From an uncultured Erysipelotrichaceae bacterium (lineage in GTDB: Bacteria > Bacillota_I > Bacilli_A > Erysipelotrichales > Erysipelotrichaceae), in NCBI GenBank assembly GCA_944326795.1, contig CALVFJ010000011.1, positions 1 through 46,681 on the forward strand: a stretch of DNA of 46,681 bases, given 5' to 3'. The notes beneath the pieces are model-generated. The model worked only from the letters and a program-made list of their open reading frames with translations, searched no databases and was not told the DNA's origin. Each line of letters begins with the position of its first letter. Within the stretch, counting starts at the first letter, position 1. Both the position numbers and the translations under genes were made by a program. Shown here piece by piece: positions 8,281 to 16,579 of this stretch.

Positions 8281-9785
8281 ATGTCTATGAAGGTAGTCAT
8301 CTATGCGCGATTTTCAAGTCATAGTCAGACAGACAATCAATTGAAGGACAATTAAAGGTCTGCTATGAATATGCCAAAGCTTATGACTATACTGTCATAG
8401 GCGAATACATTGACCGTGCTCAAAGCGCTAAAACAAGTGATCGTGTAGAATTTCAAAAAATGATCGCAGATAGCGATAATAAGACCTTTGAAGGGGTGCT
8501 TGTTTATCAGCTTGATCGCTTTGCCAGAAATCGTATCGATTGTGCTATCTATAAATCAAGGCTTAAAAAGAATGGGATTAAAGTAATATCAGCTAAAGAA
8601 AATATCTCGGAAGATGCATCAGGTATTCTAATGGAAGGTGTCCTTGAATCGATGGCGGAGTATTATTCAGCTGAATTATCACAAAAGATAAGACGAGGAA
8701 TGGATATCAATGCCTCAAAGTGTTTATCAACGGGATCTAATCCTGGACTTGGCTATAAAGTAGATAAAGATCGTAAGTTTTATATCGATGAAGATGAAGC
8801 TAAGATCGTTGTGGAGATCTTTAAAAGATACGCAAGAGGCGAAACTAAAAAAGAGATTATTGAAGATCTTAAACGACGGCAAATCAAGACTTCTAGAGGC
8901 AATTACTTCGCTCCTAATAGTCTTTGTCATATCTTAAGGAATAAGCGCTATATCGGCATATATATCTACAAAGACAAAGAGATCAAAGATGGAATGCCGA
9001 GGATTTTAGATGATGACTTGTTTTATAGAGTACAGGAAAGATTAGATAAGAATATGTATACTAAATCGCAAAACAAAGCCAAGGAAGAATATCTATTGAC
9101 CACCAAATTATTCTGTGGTCATTGTAATGAAATGATGACTGGTTATAGTGGAACAAGTAAAACTGGTAGGTCATATCATTACTATATCTGCAAGAATGCT
9201 CGAAAAAAGAAATGTGATAAAAAGCTCGTCGATAAGAATTATCTAGAAGATCTGGTTGTTGAATATTGCCTGAAGCTCCTTGATAAAGAAAGCATCAAAT
9301 ACCTAGCTAAAATGATTGCTGAGGAGTGTAAAAAGACAGAAGAGTCCTATATCATCAAAGATCTTAAAAAGAAGCTAAATGAGACCGAGACTGCCATCAA
9401 CAACCTATTTAAAGCATTAGAATATGGAACTGCATCAGAATTAGTACTTGCCCGCTTAGAAGAAAGGCAAAAGGATAAAGCTAATTTAGAAAAAGAATTG
9501 GCTATTGAAGAAACGAAAAACATCATCTTAAGTGAAGATGAAATAACAGCATTCTTAACTTATATATCAAGTAAACCAGTTACTGATATCAAGCAAAAGA
9601 AAGCATTAATAAACATCTTCGTTCACTCGGTATATTTATATGACGATCACTTTGATCTTTTGTTGAATGGCAGCGATAAGAGATTAAATATCGATAATAT
9701 ACCGATTACATATATCGATGCAGCATTAGAAAATAATGAACCTGTCCATAGTTCGTCTGTACAGAGATTAGTTCCACCAAATTAA
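8281..9785 (+). pseudogene. Large serine recombinase, frameshifted near the N-terminus
   Basis: Large serine integrases excise and integrate elements. A good site (AAAGGAGG) precedes ATG 8281, which reads MSMKVVIYARFSSHSQT and contains the expected catalytic Ser in YARFSS. At 8332-8334 one base appears missing: GACAATCA where GAACAATCA would restore TEQSIEGQLKVCYEYA. The 8281 frame stops 25 codons in. The other frame then runs intact to 9785 with LDRFARN, SAELSQKIRRGM, a recombinase domain, the zinc-ribbon Cys set (FCGHCN and CKNARKKKC) and a coiled-coil region. Without frameshift repair the protein has no nucleophile, so the element may be locked in place. A sequencing error is the alternative. 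Confidence 0.88.
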
Positions 9786-9791
9786 TTGAAC

Positions 9792-9815
9792 AAGCCTAGT
9801 TTATAGGCTTTTTTT
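9792..9815 (+). terminator. Terminator after the serine recombinase
   Basis: Stem AAGCCTA (9792-9798) and TAGGCTT (9804-9810), five-base loop, followed by a T-run. It closes the recombinase transcript and marks the end of the mobile block. Confidence 0.8.
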
Positions 9816-9952
9816 GTGCCATAATCGCATAAATAATTTATGACCAAAATCACCGTTGTTTGATCAACAACCATATGTTAATATGTTGGTACCAAATGCT
9901 ATCAACATTATGGCTGTTTCTTTTTAGACGCATGAGAAAAGGAGGTTAGACA

Positions 9953-10396
9953 ATGCGAAAAATAATAAATTTTTTATTTATCAGTGTTTTATTGTGTGCT
10001 AATTGTGCTATCGTTCATGCTGATCCAGAATTTACCACGCCAATTGATGATGGTAAGGTAATACTTGATTACAATGAAAAAAGCGGATTTCAAAAGATAG
10101 CTATCCAAGATCAAGATGCGATAAACGATCTTAGTGACACCATGGTAAAAGCAAGCGCCGATGGCATTATTTCTGGAATTTATAAAAACATTGCCCAAGG
10201 AACATATAGCATCGTCATCGATCACGGAAATGGTTATCAAACGCTATATTCTGGTTTAGAAAAAATCGATGTTGAGCTTGATGCGCAAATCGATCAGAAC
10301 ACGGTCATCGCTCAAGCAAAAAATAATAAAATTGAATTTATCATCATCAAAGATGGTCAAAGACTAAGCAGCACCAAAGAATTGCTAGGCTTGTAA
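9953..10396 (+). CDS. Secreted degenerate LytM/M23-like protein
   Basis: The 147-residue protein has a signal peptide (MRKIINFLFISVLLCANCAIVHA) and a short LytM-type domain: ASADGIISGIYKN, YSIVIDHGNGYQTLYSGL and VIAQAKNNKIEF. In active M23 endopeptidases the YxHL position supplies a zinc-binding His; here it reads YSGL, and the other metal motifs are not evident. It is therefore more likely a non-catalytic envelope protein, as seen in SpoIIQ-like members, than a peptidoglycan hydrolase. AAAGGAGG precedes the ATG. It stands alone and converges with the P-loop gene. Confidence 0.7.
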   Translation: MRKIINFLFISVLLCANCAIVHADPEFTTPIDDGKVILDYNEKSGFQKIAIQDQDAINDLSDTMVKASADGIISGIYKNIAQGTYSIVIDHGNGYQTLYSGLEKIDVELDAQIDQNTVIAQAKNNKIEFIIIKDGQRLSSTKELLGL

Positions 10397-10435
10397 CTTA
10401 AAAGAGCTTCAAAATAATTGAAGCTCTTTTAAGTT
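10395..10435. terminator. Perfect 18-bp bidirectional terminator hairpin
   Basis: Arms at 10395-10412 and 10418-10435 are perfectly complementary, with the loop AATAA. A/T-rich flanks let it work for both convergent genes. It overlaps the stop codon and last codons of the P-loop gene and the stop of the LytM-like gene. Confidence 0.85.
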
Positions 10436-10921
10436 CTCTAAATATGTTTGCGATCGTTCGCGATCCTTGAAGATGATGATTTTTTTGTTTGGATAACGCT
10501 GTAGCAATTGATAGATATATCCTAGTTGTTCATTGGGAAAATCCTTGATAAAACTGATAAACTCCTCATCAGCTTCTTCCTCGATCCATGGCATATCATC
10601 CCTTTTTTTGCCAATGCGCGATAAGGCACTTTCCAAACATAATGATACAGGATAATCCAAAAAGTATACGGTATCACAAGCCACTAGCCTTTTTTCTAAG
10701 GTTCTTTGATAATTGCCATCGATTATCCATTGCTTTTGAGCCATGATATCAGTTAATTTTTGGTCAAATTCCTGCTCGCTGATATTGGTTTTATCTGCCT
10801 TATGCCAGATCATATCTAAATGATATAGCGGTATCGCCGTAATTTCATGCAGTTGCCTGGCAAAATAGCTTTTTCCAGCTCCTGGACAGCCGATCACCAT
10901 GATCTTATCATTGCTCATCAT
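10409..10921 (-). CDS. P-loop kinase-like protein (FlaR/topology-modulation family)
   Basis: A 170-residue P-loop NTPase with Walker A GCPGAGKS near the N-terminus, HLD(M)IWHKA and WIIDGNYQRTL. This pattern is typical of the adenylate-kinase-like 'DNA topology modulation/FlaR' family, whose true substrate is not established. ATG 10921 is chosen over a TTG three bases upstream because GGAGG lies six bases before it, inside the end of the upstream gene. It overlaps the TIGR04076 gene by 14 bp, so the two are coupled. Confidence 0.82.
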   Translation of the reverse strand: MMSNDKIMVIGCPGAGKSYFARQLHEITAIPLYHLDMIWHKADKTNISEQEFDQKLTDIMAQKQWIIDGNYQRTLEKRLVACDTVYFLDYPVSLCLESALSRIGKKRDDMPWIEEEADEEFISFIKDFPNEQLGYIYQLLQRYPNKKIIIFKDRERSQTYLENLKELQLF

Positions 10922-11219
10922 CAATTACCTCCAACAAAAATGATACTGGCCTAAATCCATCATTGCAGGAAATCATCGCTGATCGTTTATTTTTCATCCA
11001 ACCATCATAAATATCTTGACCACCATAAGCTAAGGTCATGACAAATGGCGATATCGATTGCCAAGCACTATCACAAAAACCATTAGGCTTATTCCAACCA
11101 TCCGCGATAAAAACTTGGCCAAGCTGCATATCACAAGCATGCAAAAGCGGATTTTCATATTTTTCTATCAGGTCATGATGGCATACCATCTTCATTACCG
11201 TAATCTTTACTTTTTTCAT
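10908..11219 (-). CDS. TIGR04076-family protein
   Basis: A 103-residue protein with the family pattern: N-terminal VKITVMKM, the C-x(6)-G-Q-x-F segment (CDMQLGQVF), GFCDSAWQSISPFVMTLAYGG and CNDGFRPVSF. Function is uncharacterised; conserved cysteines have led to suggestions of metal or redox roles, which cannot be tested here. First gene of a two-gene unit with the P-loop protein, preceded by AGGTGATC. Confidence 0.8.
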   Translation of the reverse strand: MKKVKITVMKMVCHHDLIEKYENPLLHACDMQLGQVFIADGWNKPNGFCDSAWQSISPFVMTLAYGGQDIYDGWMKNKRSAMISCNDGFRPVSFLLEVIDDEQ

Positions 11220-11287
11220 TTTTTGATCACCTATAAAATATCATTCAACCAAAGACAATTACGCTCAAATTATATTAAGCTAAAACA

Positions 11288-11575
11288 TTATTTTATGCGA
11301 AACAATTCATTGTTGGCATTGATGATTTCCAGCTCCGCTTGGGTAATATTCATATATTTGGCAAATGCAGCATATAGCTCTTCTTTTGATAGTTTCGATC
11401 ACCCTCGATAACCACGATTGCCATACTTATGCCAACTGCCTAATCTATGCAAGATCTGCTTATCGATCTTTGCTAGACCATTTTCTTTAAAGTTTAAAAA
11501 ATAATCAATTTCTAGTTGCTTAGGATTTTGAAAAGTACCTAGATACGGTGCGATCTTTGCTTTAAAATTATCCAT
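11288..11575 (-). pseudogene. Small gene split by an in-frame TGA
   Basis: ATG 11575 follows AAAGGCGG and TATAAT is visible 25 bp upstream (11606-11601). Translation gives 58 residues (MDNFKAKIAPYLGTFQNPK to SWHKYGNRGYRG), then TGA at 11401-11399. The same frame continues SKLSKEELYAAFAKYMNITQ to LFRIK and a TAA at 11290-11288. Both halves look coding and would make a 95-residue protein. I do not recognise the family. TGA is used as a normal stop elsewhere in the window, so recoding as Trp is unlikely. This is a nonsense mutation, or two small proteins, the second without an obvious start. Confidence 0.6.
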
Positions 11576-11804
11576 TATTACTACCGCCTTTCTTATCTAA
11601 ATTATAACATATTTAAAATAAAATAAATAAGAAAAATAAAATGCTATTATAAGAAGCAATGATCAGCCATGTTTAGCATATTTCATCAACTAATTAAATA
11701 AAGGTTTTCTCCTAAAATTAGCTAACAAATCGCACATTCAAATCTTTTTTTTACTTAGAAATTTGTTGTTACAAAAACAAATTATCATGATCATGTCCTT
11801 AAAA

Positions 11805-12308
11805 CTACTTTTTTAATCGTCCATACATTTGCAAATCATAAAATTGCTCATTTTTCCAGATAGCTGATTTTTTTAAGCCTTCCAAACAAAAATCATTTTT
11901 GGTCAAGACCTTAGCTGAAGCAATATTACCAGCAAATATTTCTGCACTGATCCTAACGATATCTAACTCTGCAAAAGCTGATTCACAAATTTGACTAACA
12001 GCCTTGCTCATGATTCCTTTTCCCCAATATCTTTTATCTAGCATATACCCTAATTCTGCATCTTTAGCAAAAACATCCTGTTTTTGTTCTATGGAAATAT
12101 TACCAACGATCGTATCATCAACTAAGATAGCGCGATATACACCGTCTTTACCTTCATGTTTTTTTATCATATCTAGCCACCATTTCGCATCATCATCGGT
12201 GTAAGGATATGGTAAACGCCCTGTCAAATATGTCCGATCAATATCATTACAGAGCTTTGCTAAACTAGCAAAATCACGATTCTCCCATTTCTTTAAGCTT
12301 ACCCTCAT
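11805..12308 (-). CDS. GNAT N-acetyltransferase (RimJ/RimL-like)
   Basis: A 167-residue GNAT-fold enzyme that would transfer acetyl from acetyl-CoA to an amine. Motifs include the N-terminal LKKWENRDFASLAKLCND, IVGNISIEQ, AELGYMLDKRYWGKGIMSKAV (the acetyl-CoA pyrophosphate loop) and the C-terminal NIASAKVLTKNDF typical of RimJ/RimL. The substrate cannot be deduced. It overlaps the end of the MFS gene by 35 bp, with AAGGAG inside the MFS coding region, so the two are expressed together. Confidence 0.85.
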   Translation of the reverse strand: MRVSLKKWENRDFASLAKLCNDIDRTYLTGRLPYPYTDDDAKWWLDMIKKHEGKDGVYRAILVDDTIVGNISIEQKQDVFAKDAELGYMLDKRYWGKGIMSKAVSQICESAFAELDIVRISAEIFAGNIASAKVLTKNDFCLEGLKKSAIWKNEQFYDLQMYGRLKK

Positions 12309-13446
12309 CTTTATGATCTCCTTTTATCTGATTATACCACAACATGTATAAAAGCAGCCCTATCAAGCAAAATGTTCCAGCAACCATATATGCCCTATTT
12401 AACGATATATCCGCAGCCTTACCTAAGATCGGACTTGTAAACATATTAAAAATATTCATCAAAAGCGAGTAACAAGATATGGTCGTCGCCCTTGATCCCT
12501 TGATAACGCTGCGATTTTCAATGATCGTTAAGATCGGAAAAAATAAAGCTTCTTCCAATGTCATGATCATCAACAAAACCACGCTCAAGATCGCATGCGT
12601 GGTAAACATCAGCATAAAACATATACCTGAACAAGTTACGAAAATAAAAGCGGCAATTTTTTCGATTGAAATATAACGGCTGATGATGCCTAAACACCCT
12701 GAACCTAGAGCCAACAACTGCATCAGCATATATAAGATACCAAAATATCGAACATCGATATTTGCCCTTGCATATTGCAATTGGTTATAAAAAACCGTAA
12801 TTGTATGCGTAGAATCTGTTAACAGCACCGAAGCTAATAATAAAATGATGATCTTGCGCTGCTGCTTGATGATGGTCATGATATTGGGCTTTGCTTTACT
12901 TTTAGCATCATGAAAATCTATCAGCATAAATGATACGCCAAAAGCCAATAAATAAGCCCATACGGTCCATAGTGCCGTTGCTGAAGCATCATCAGCAAAA
13001 AAAAGCGAATAAGCTAAAGAAGCAACAACCATGCCCAAGGTTCCAAACATGGAATATTTACCAAAAACTCGCTGACCATCTTTTTTATCAACACTAAGAT
13101 ATAGCAAGCTGCTATCAGCGCCTGACAACCCAGAAACAGCTAAAGCCAAGAAAAAACGCTCTGCTAAAAACATATTAAATCCATTAGCTCGATAAAATAT
13201 CACCTTAGAAAGCAGATAACAAAAATTAGCTATGATGATCGTTTTTCTATAACCGATCCGATCGCATAACATCCCCCAAGGAATTTCCATAAAGATCATA
13301 AACAAAGCGAACAAGCTTTCGATCATGCCCATTTGTGCAAGATCGATCCCTCTTTCTAAACGATAAACCGTGGCAATGGAACTATAAAAAACTAGTCCTT
13401 GCAAAAAAGCAAGGACATAAAAAATTATGATATTATTCTTTCTCAT
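12274..13446 (-). CDS. MFS transporter (12-TM)
   Basis: The 390-residue polytopic protein has about 12 membrane segments and the MFS loop motif DRIGYRKTI after TM2, plus a long central loop near residues 185-195. Closest in feel to drug-efflux or unknown-substrate MFS carriers; no substrate signature is visible. It precedes and overlaps the GNAT gene, which raises the possibility that the acetyltransferase modifies the exported compound (inference). GGAAAGG lies before the ATG. Confidence 0.85.
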   Translation of the reverse strand: MRKNNIIIFYVLAFLQGLVFYSSIATVYRLERGIDLAQMGMIESLFALFMIFMEIPWGMLCDRIGYRKTIIIANFCYLLSKVIFYRANGFNMFLAERFFLALAVSGLSGADSSLLYLSVDKKDGQRVFGKYSMFGTLGMVVASLAYSLFFADDASATALWTVWAYLLAFGVSFMLIDFHDAKSKAKPNIMTIIKQQRKIIILLLASVLLTDSTHTITVFYNQLQYARANIDVRYFGILYMLMQLLALGSGCLGIISRYISIEKIAAFIFVTCSGICFMLMFTTHAILSVVLLMIMTLEEALFFPILTIIENRSVIKGSRATTISCYSLLMNIFNMFTSPILGKAADISLNRAYMVAGTFCLIGLLLYMLWYNQIKGDHKDEGKLKEMGES

Positions 13447-13629
13447 TTTAGATGTACCTTTCCATTAAAGCATTATAAAAAATAAATTTTTAAATAATTT
13501 ATTTTTTAGCTTCGTACATCCGCGTTCATCAAATCACCGTTTTTATTTTAACACAATTCAAAAAAAATACAATTCACATAATTTAACACAAAGATAACAA
13601 ATTTGCACGATATATAATTGTTATTATAT

Positions 13630-13657
13630 ATATGCAAGTTGATAAAGACTTGCATAT
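13630..13657. repeat. Perfect 10-bp inverted repeat in intergenic DNA
   Basis: Arms ATATGCAAGT (13630-13639) and ACTTGCATAT (13648-13657), eight-base loop, in the 272-bp A+T-rich gap upstream of the MFS gene. It could be a terminator, an operator or part of a small RNA ending at the next hairpin. Confidence 0.5.
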
Positions 13658-13689
13658 CCTTTCCTTAATTAAATATTATTGTTTGTACG

Positions 13690-13715
13690 AAAAAAAGACC
13701 ATTAGGTCTTTTTTT
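13690..13715. terminator. Terminator downstream of the 561-residue membrane protein gene
   Basis: Stem AAAAAAAGACC and GGTCTTTTTTT with loop ATTA, symmetric and flanked by A and T runs, so it may act in both directions. Confidence 0.85.
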
Positions 13716-13718
13716 CTG

Positions 13719-15404
13719 TTATTTCGTAATTGTTTCGATCAAAGAAACATCTTCCTTTGGTACATATGTGATCTTGATGATATCTTGTGATTTCACGAAA
13801 GCTAGGACATTTTCATTATCATTGGTCAATACTGCTTTATATTTGTGCCCTTGATCATCCGTGATATATGCTTTGGTTTCATTATCGATCATGTAAAATT
13901 GGATTTCTTGGACCGTGATGGTTGCACTCTTGGTTTCATCAGAAGCACTGACCATATTGCCACTAGCCGTGATAAATTTCTTTCTTAGGGACTCTAGTCC
14001 TTCATCAGCGCTTACCGTCACAACTTTTTGATAATCTATGGCATCGACCATGGCATACATCTTGATCAAACCGGCATTATCTTTTAAAGCAACCAAATAT
14101 ACTGGATTGCCTTGAACGCTGACCAATAACGGGAAGGTAGAATAATAGCCATAGTTTTTTACTTCTCCTTCTGCCGAATTCATTGCTGAAAATTCATCAG
14201 CACCGGCACTAGTGATCTTCATTGTTTCATGTGTTCTTAAATTTGCTAAAACAAAACCTAAATTAGCGGAATCGCTGTTGACAGAAGTTATGCCAGAATA
14301 GATCCAGATATCGCCATCTTTTTCTAAATAGTTATAACCTTCAGAAGTAGCAAAAACATTTTTTTGACCAAATACCGAATTGATAAAACCATCTTTCAAG
14401 CTTCCATAATTATTGATTTCTTCAGTTATCAAGCTTTCAGGATAAATACGATCGATCCAGGTTGGCGCATCTAAAACATCTTCATAATTTGTCGATTCAC
14501 CAGTTATCGGATCAAACAAGACCACACCTTCTACCTGCAATTTATTGCCAATACCTTTATAGGTATATGTCGTACAGATATACCACGGATGGCCTTCTTC
14601 ATCAATTTCAAAAGAAGGTTCACCAAATATCTCGGTCGGATAAGTTAACTGCAGCTTACGCATCAAATTTTCGTTGAACATTGCTGAAGGTACATAACGC
14701 ATGCCATCCAAACCTAGATCGGATAATTTAACCAATTCAGCCTCTCCTGACGTTGAATTAACCAAGATATACGCTGGGATCCCTTCTTGTCTATTAGTAA
14801 AGTATTTTATCGTATCAGCATATTCTAATGGGGTAACCCGATAAACGCTGTCTTTATATGAAATCTGTGTATAATCATCGCTAACTTCAAATTGTGATAC
14901 CAGCTCAGGCATTTGCCCCATGACCCTATCACCTAATGCTATCGTTGATTCACGATCGATGATCGGCGTCTTATTAAAGTCAACTTCATTTATGACGTCA
15001 AACTCTGTTTGTTCGATAGCGACCCTGCTGGCATATTCTTTCGCATTAAAGATAGGTGAAGTTATGATACCCAAAACGATGACAAAGACCACGATCAGAC
15101 CAATAACAACGCCAAAATATCTAATGAACTTTTGATAGGCAGCAATTGAAAGCAAGCGATAATACAGTGCAGAACTAAATATCATAAATAAATAGATTCC
15201 TAATCCAAATAAATTAAGAAAATTTAGTGGTGAATGCCAATTTATTGCAGGATGAACAAAATACCAAGCTATCAATAAGATAAGCGTAAAGATGATCAAG
15301 GAAACAATAAATTTACCTAAGCTTTTTTGCTTGGCCTGCGTATATCCTGTATTCCTTTTAAAGTTTCTAGGATTATGGTTGAATTGAAAATTCCAATTAG
15401 TCAT
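13719..15404 (-). CDS. Unrecognised membrane protein with large extracytoplasmic domain
   Basis: The 561-residue protein has a cytoplasmic N-terminal tail (1-30, Asn/Lys-rich), three membrane helices (about 31-50, 62-82 and 96-118) and a roughly 440-residue C-terminal domain predicted outside the cell. That domain alternates beta-rich blocks (YILVNSTSGEAELVKL, LFDPITGESTNY), which hint at repeated PepSY-like or beta-propeller-like folds, but no family can be named. Monocistronic, with AGGAGG before the ATG and its own terminator. Well-preserved coding sequence argues for a real envelope function. Confidence 0.8.
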   Translation of the reverse strand: MTNWNFQFNHNPRNFKRNTGYTQAKQKSLGKFIVSLIIFTLILLIAWYFVHPAINWHSPLNFLNLFGLGIYLFMIFSSALYYRLLSIAAYQKFIRYFGVVIGLIVVFVIVLGIITSPIFNAKEYASRVAIEQTEFDVINEVDFNKTPIIDRESTIALGDRVMGQMPELVSQFEVSDDYTQISYKDSVYRVTPLEYADTIKYFTNRQEGIPAYILVNSTSGEAELVKLSDLGLDGMRYVPSAMFNENLMRKLQLTYPTEIFGEPSFEIDEEGHPWYICTTYTYKGIGNKLQVEGVVLFDPITGESTNYEDVLDAPTWIDRIYPESLITEEINNYGSLKDGFINSVFGQKNVFATSEGYNYLEKDGDIWIYSGITSVNSDSANLGFVLANLRTHETMKITSAGADEFSAMNSAEGEVKNYGYYSTFPLLVSVQGNPVYLVALKDNAGLIKMYAMVDAIDYQKVVTVSADEGLESLRKKFITASGNMVSASDETKSATITVQEIQFYMIDNETKAYITDDQGHKYKAVLTNDNENVLAFVKSQDIIKITYVPKEDVSLIETITK

Positions 15405-15626
15405 AATGAACCTCCTAACTAATCTTATATTAATTGTAACAAAAATAAATATATATACAAAATAATTATCACATAATTTTACATATTGATACCATATTTT
15501 AAATATACTTTTTTTGTATCATATAGTCACAAGGAAATAATAATAATAATTGAAATCCTTGTAACGCTAATTATTGTTCCCCCCTTAGCAATGATTAGTA
15601 TATATTCTATCCCCTTATATTATAAG

Positions 15627-15653
15627 AAAAAAAGGCTTGATAAGCCTTTTTTT
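15627..15653. terminator. Symmetric hairpin terminator
   Basis: Seven A residues and GGCTT (to 15638), loop GAT, AAGCC and seven T residues (15642-15653). Functional in either direction. There is no annotated plus-strand gene before it, which is what draws attention to a possible small transcript upstream. Confidence 0.75.
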
Positions 15654-15677
15654 CTTTATGTAACAAATAAAATCATA

Positions 15678-15708
15678 AAAAAAACTGTCAACAAATAGTC
15701 AACAGTTT
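15678..15708 (-). terminator. Terminator of the PrsA-like operon
   Basis: On the minus strand AAACTGT (15708-15702) pairs with ACAGTTT (15688-15682), followed by a T-run. The stem contains a repeated TGTTGAC. Confidence 0.75.
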
Positions 15709-15726
15709 AAATTACGATATCAAAAA

Positions 15727-16578
15727 TTAATCTAGATATTCCGGATAACTTAGTTTGATCGTATCATATAGATCACGATCATAAACTTTGAATCCAGCGG
15801 CTTTGATGTAATGTGTCAAAGCGGCTACTTGAATATCTTCGGTCAACGCTAGAGCAGCTGCAACCTCTTCTTTGATAGCTTCTGGATCATTTTGCGTAAC
15901 GCTTAATACATAGATGGAACCATCTGAACATGTAACAGTTGCATATGTAGCATCTGTTGCCGAATTGACCATGGTCATAACTTCTACCGGATAATCACTA
16001 TCAGCATAGATCAATTCTTCAGCACCGCTATGACTTAAGCTATATTCGCTGATAACATCAGCTAATTCAGCACCTTCATTTAAAGCGTTCATGACATTTG
16101 CTGCGGTATCAGCATCGCTTACGCTAATGATCACACCTTTTTTAGGATTCTTTTCTTGTTTGATCGTATCCCAGTTATCTGTTACATACATTTCATATAG
16201 AGCTTTAGCTTGAATGCTAGGAATTACTCCATTATCGCGATAATCCTGAGCATCTTTATAACCATAGCTAGCAACCATCGTATCTAAAGCGTCGCCATAC
16301 ATTGCTTCATAACTGCTCATGGTTTCATCTGCTTCAGCATTTATTTCATCCGTTATAGGAACATTGGCGTTTAATACCGCTTTGGTAGCATCGCTGATCA
16401 CCACATATGAACCAATGCTATTAAATAATGATGAATAAACATCACCTTTGGTTACAGTTGTATTTCCTACGCTAAAGATCTTTTCATTAGCGTTGCTGAT
16501 AGTAGCATGACCATCGCTGCATCCTGCTAACACCATGGCTGATAACATCAATGCTACAATTTTTTTCGTATTCTTCAT
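15727..16578 (-). CDS. PrsA/SurA-like lipoprotein, divergent foldase
   Basis: The 283-residue protein has a lipoprotein signal (lipobox VLAGC, lipidated Cys20). A SurA-N-like helical region (about 30-130) follows, with a weakly conserved parvulin-like segment (about 140-215: KKGVIISVSDADTAANVMNAL) lacking the usual HILV start and GxLG core. It probably acts as an extracytoplasmic chaperone tethered to the membrane rather than an efficient prolyl isomerase (inference). The ATG is one base after the stop of the upstream foldase gene, so both are made together. Confidence 0.75.
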   Translation of the reverse strand: MKNTKKIVALMLSAMVLAGCSDGHATISNANEKIFSVGNTTVTKGDVYSSLFNSIGSYVVISDATKAVLNANVPITDEINAEADETMSSYEAMYGDALDTMVASYGYKDAQDYRDNGVIPSIQAKALYEMYVTDNWDTIKQEKNPKKGVIISVSDADTAANVMNALNEGAELADVISEYSLSHSGAEELIYADSDYPVEVMTMVNSATDATYATVTCSDGSIYVLSVTQNDPEAIKEEVAAALALTEDIQVAALTHYIKAAGFKVYDRDLYDTIKLSYPEYLD

Positions 16579-16579
16579 C

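Larger units (their letters stand above)
15405..15726. other. Intergenic region with a possible small hydrophobic peptide
   Basis: On the plus strand AAGGA (15531-15535) sits in a hairpin, ACAAGGA (15529-15535) pairing with TCCTTGT (15556-15562). The frame through it reads IEILVTLIIVPPLAMIS then a YYKKKRLDK tail, with a terminator at its end. No ATG, GTG or TTG start is at a normal distance in frame; only ATA/ATT codons are available. See findings. Confidence 0.35.

Noticed and set aside
9841..9900. Overlapping imperfect inverted repeats (GTTG...CAAC, CCATAT...ATATG) as the element's attachment site
   Set aside because: Serine-recombinase sites cannot be identified without the other end of the element; the symmetry is weak.
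9875..9949. A 24-residue frame MLICWYQMLSTLWLFLFRR just before the LytM-like gene
   Set aside because: No ribosome site precedes it and it ends inside the next gene's own ribosome site; probably chance in A+T-rich DNA.
11399..11401. TGA as a sense (Trp) codon in this organism
   Set aside because: TGA is the true stop of hsdS, hsdM, parB, methyltransferase C, the first ABC gene and oppD, and Trp is written TGG throughout.
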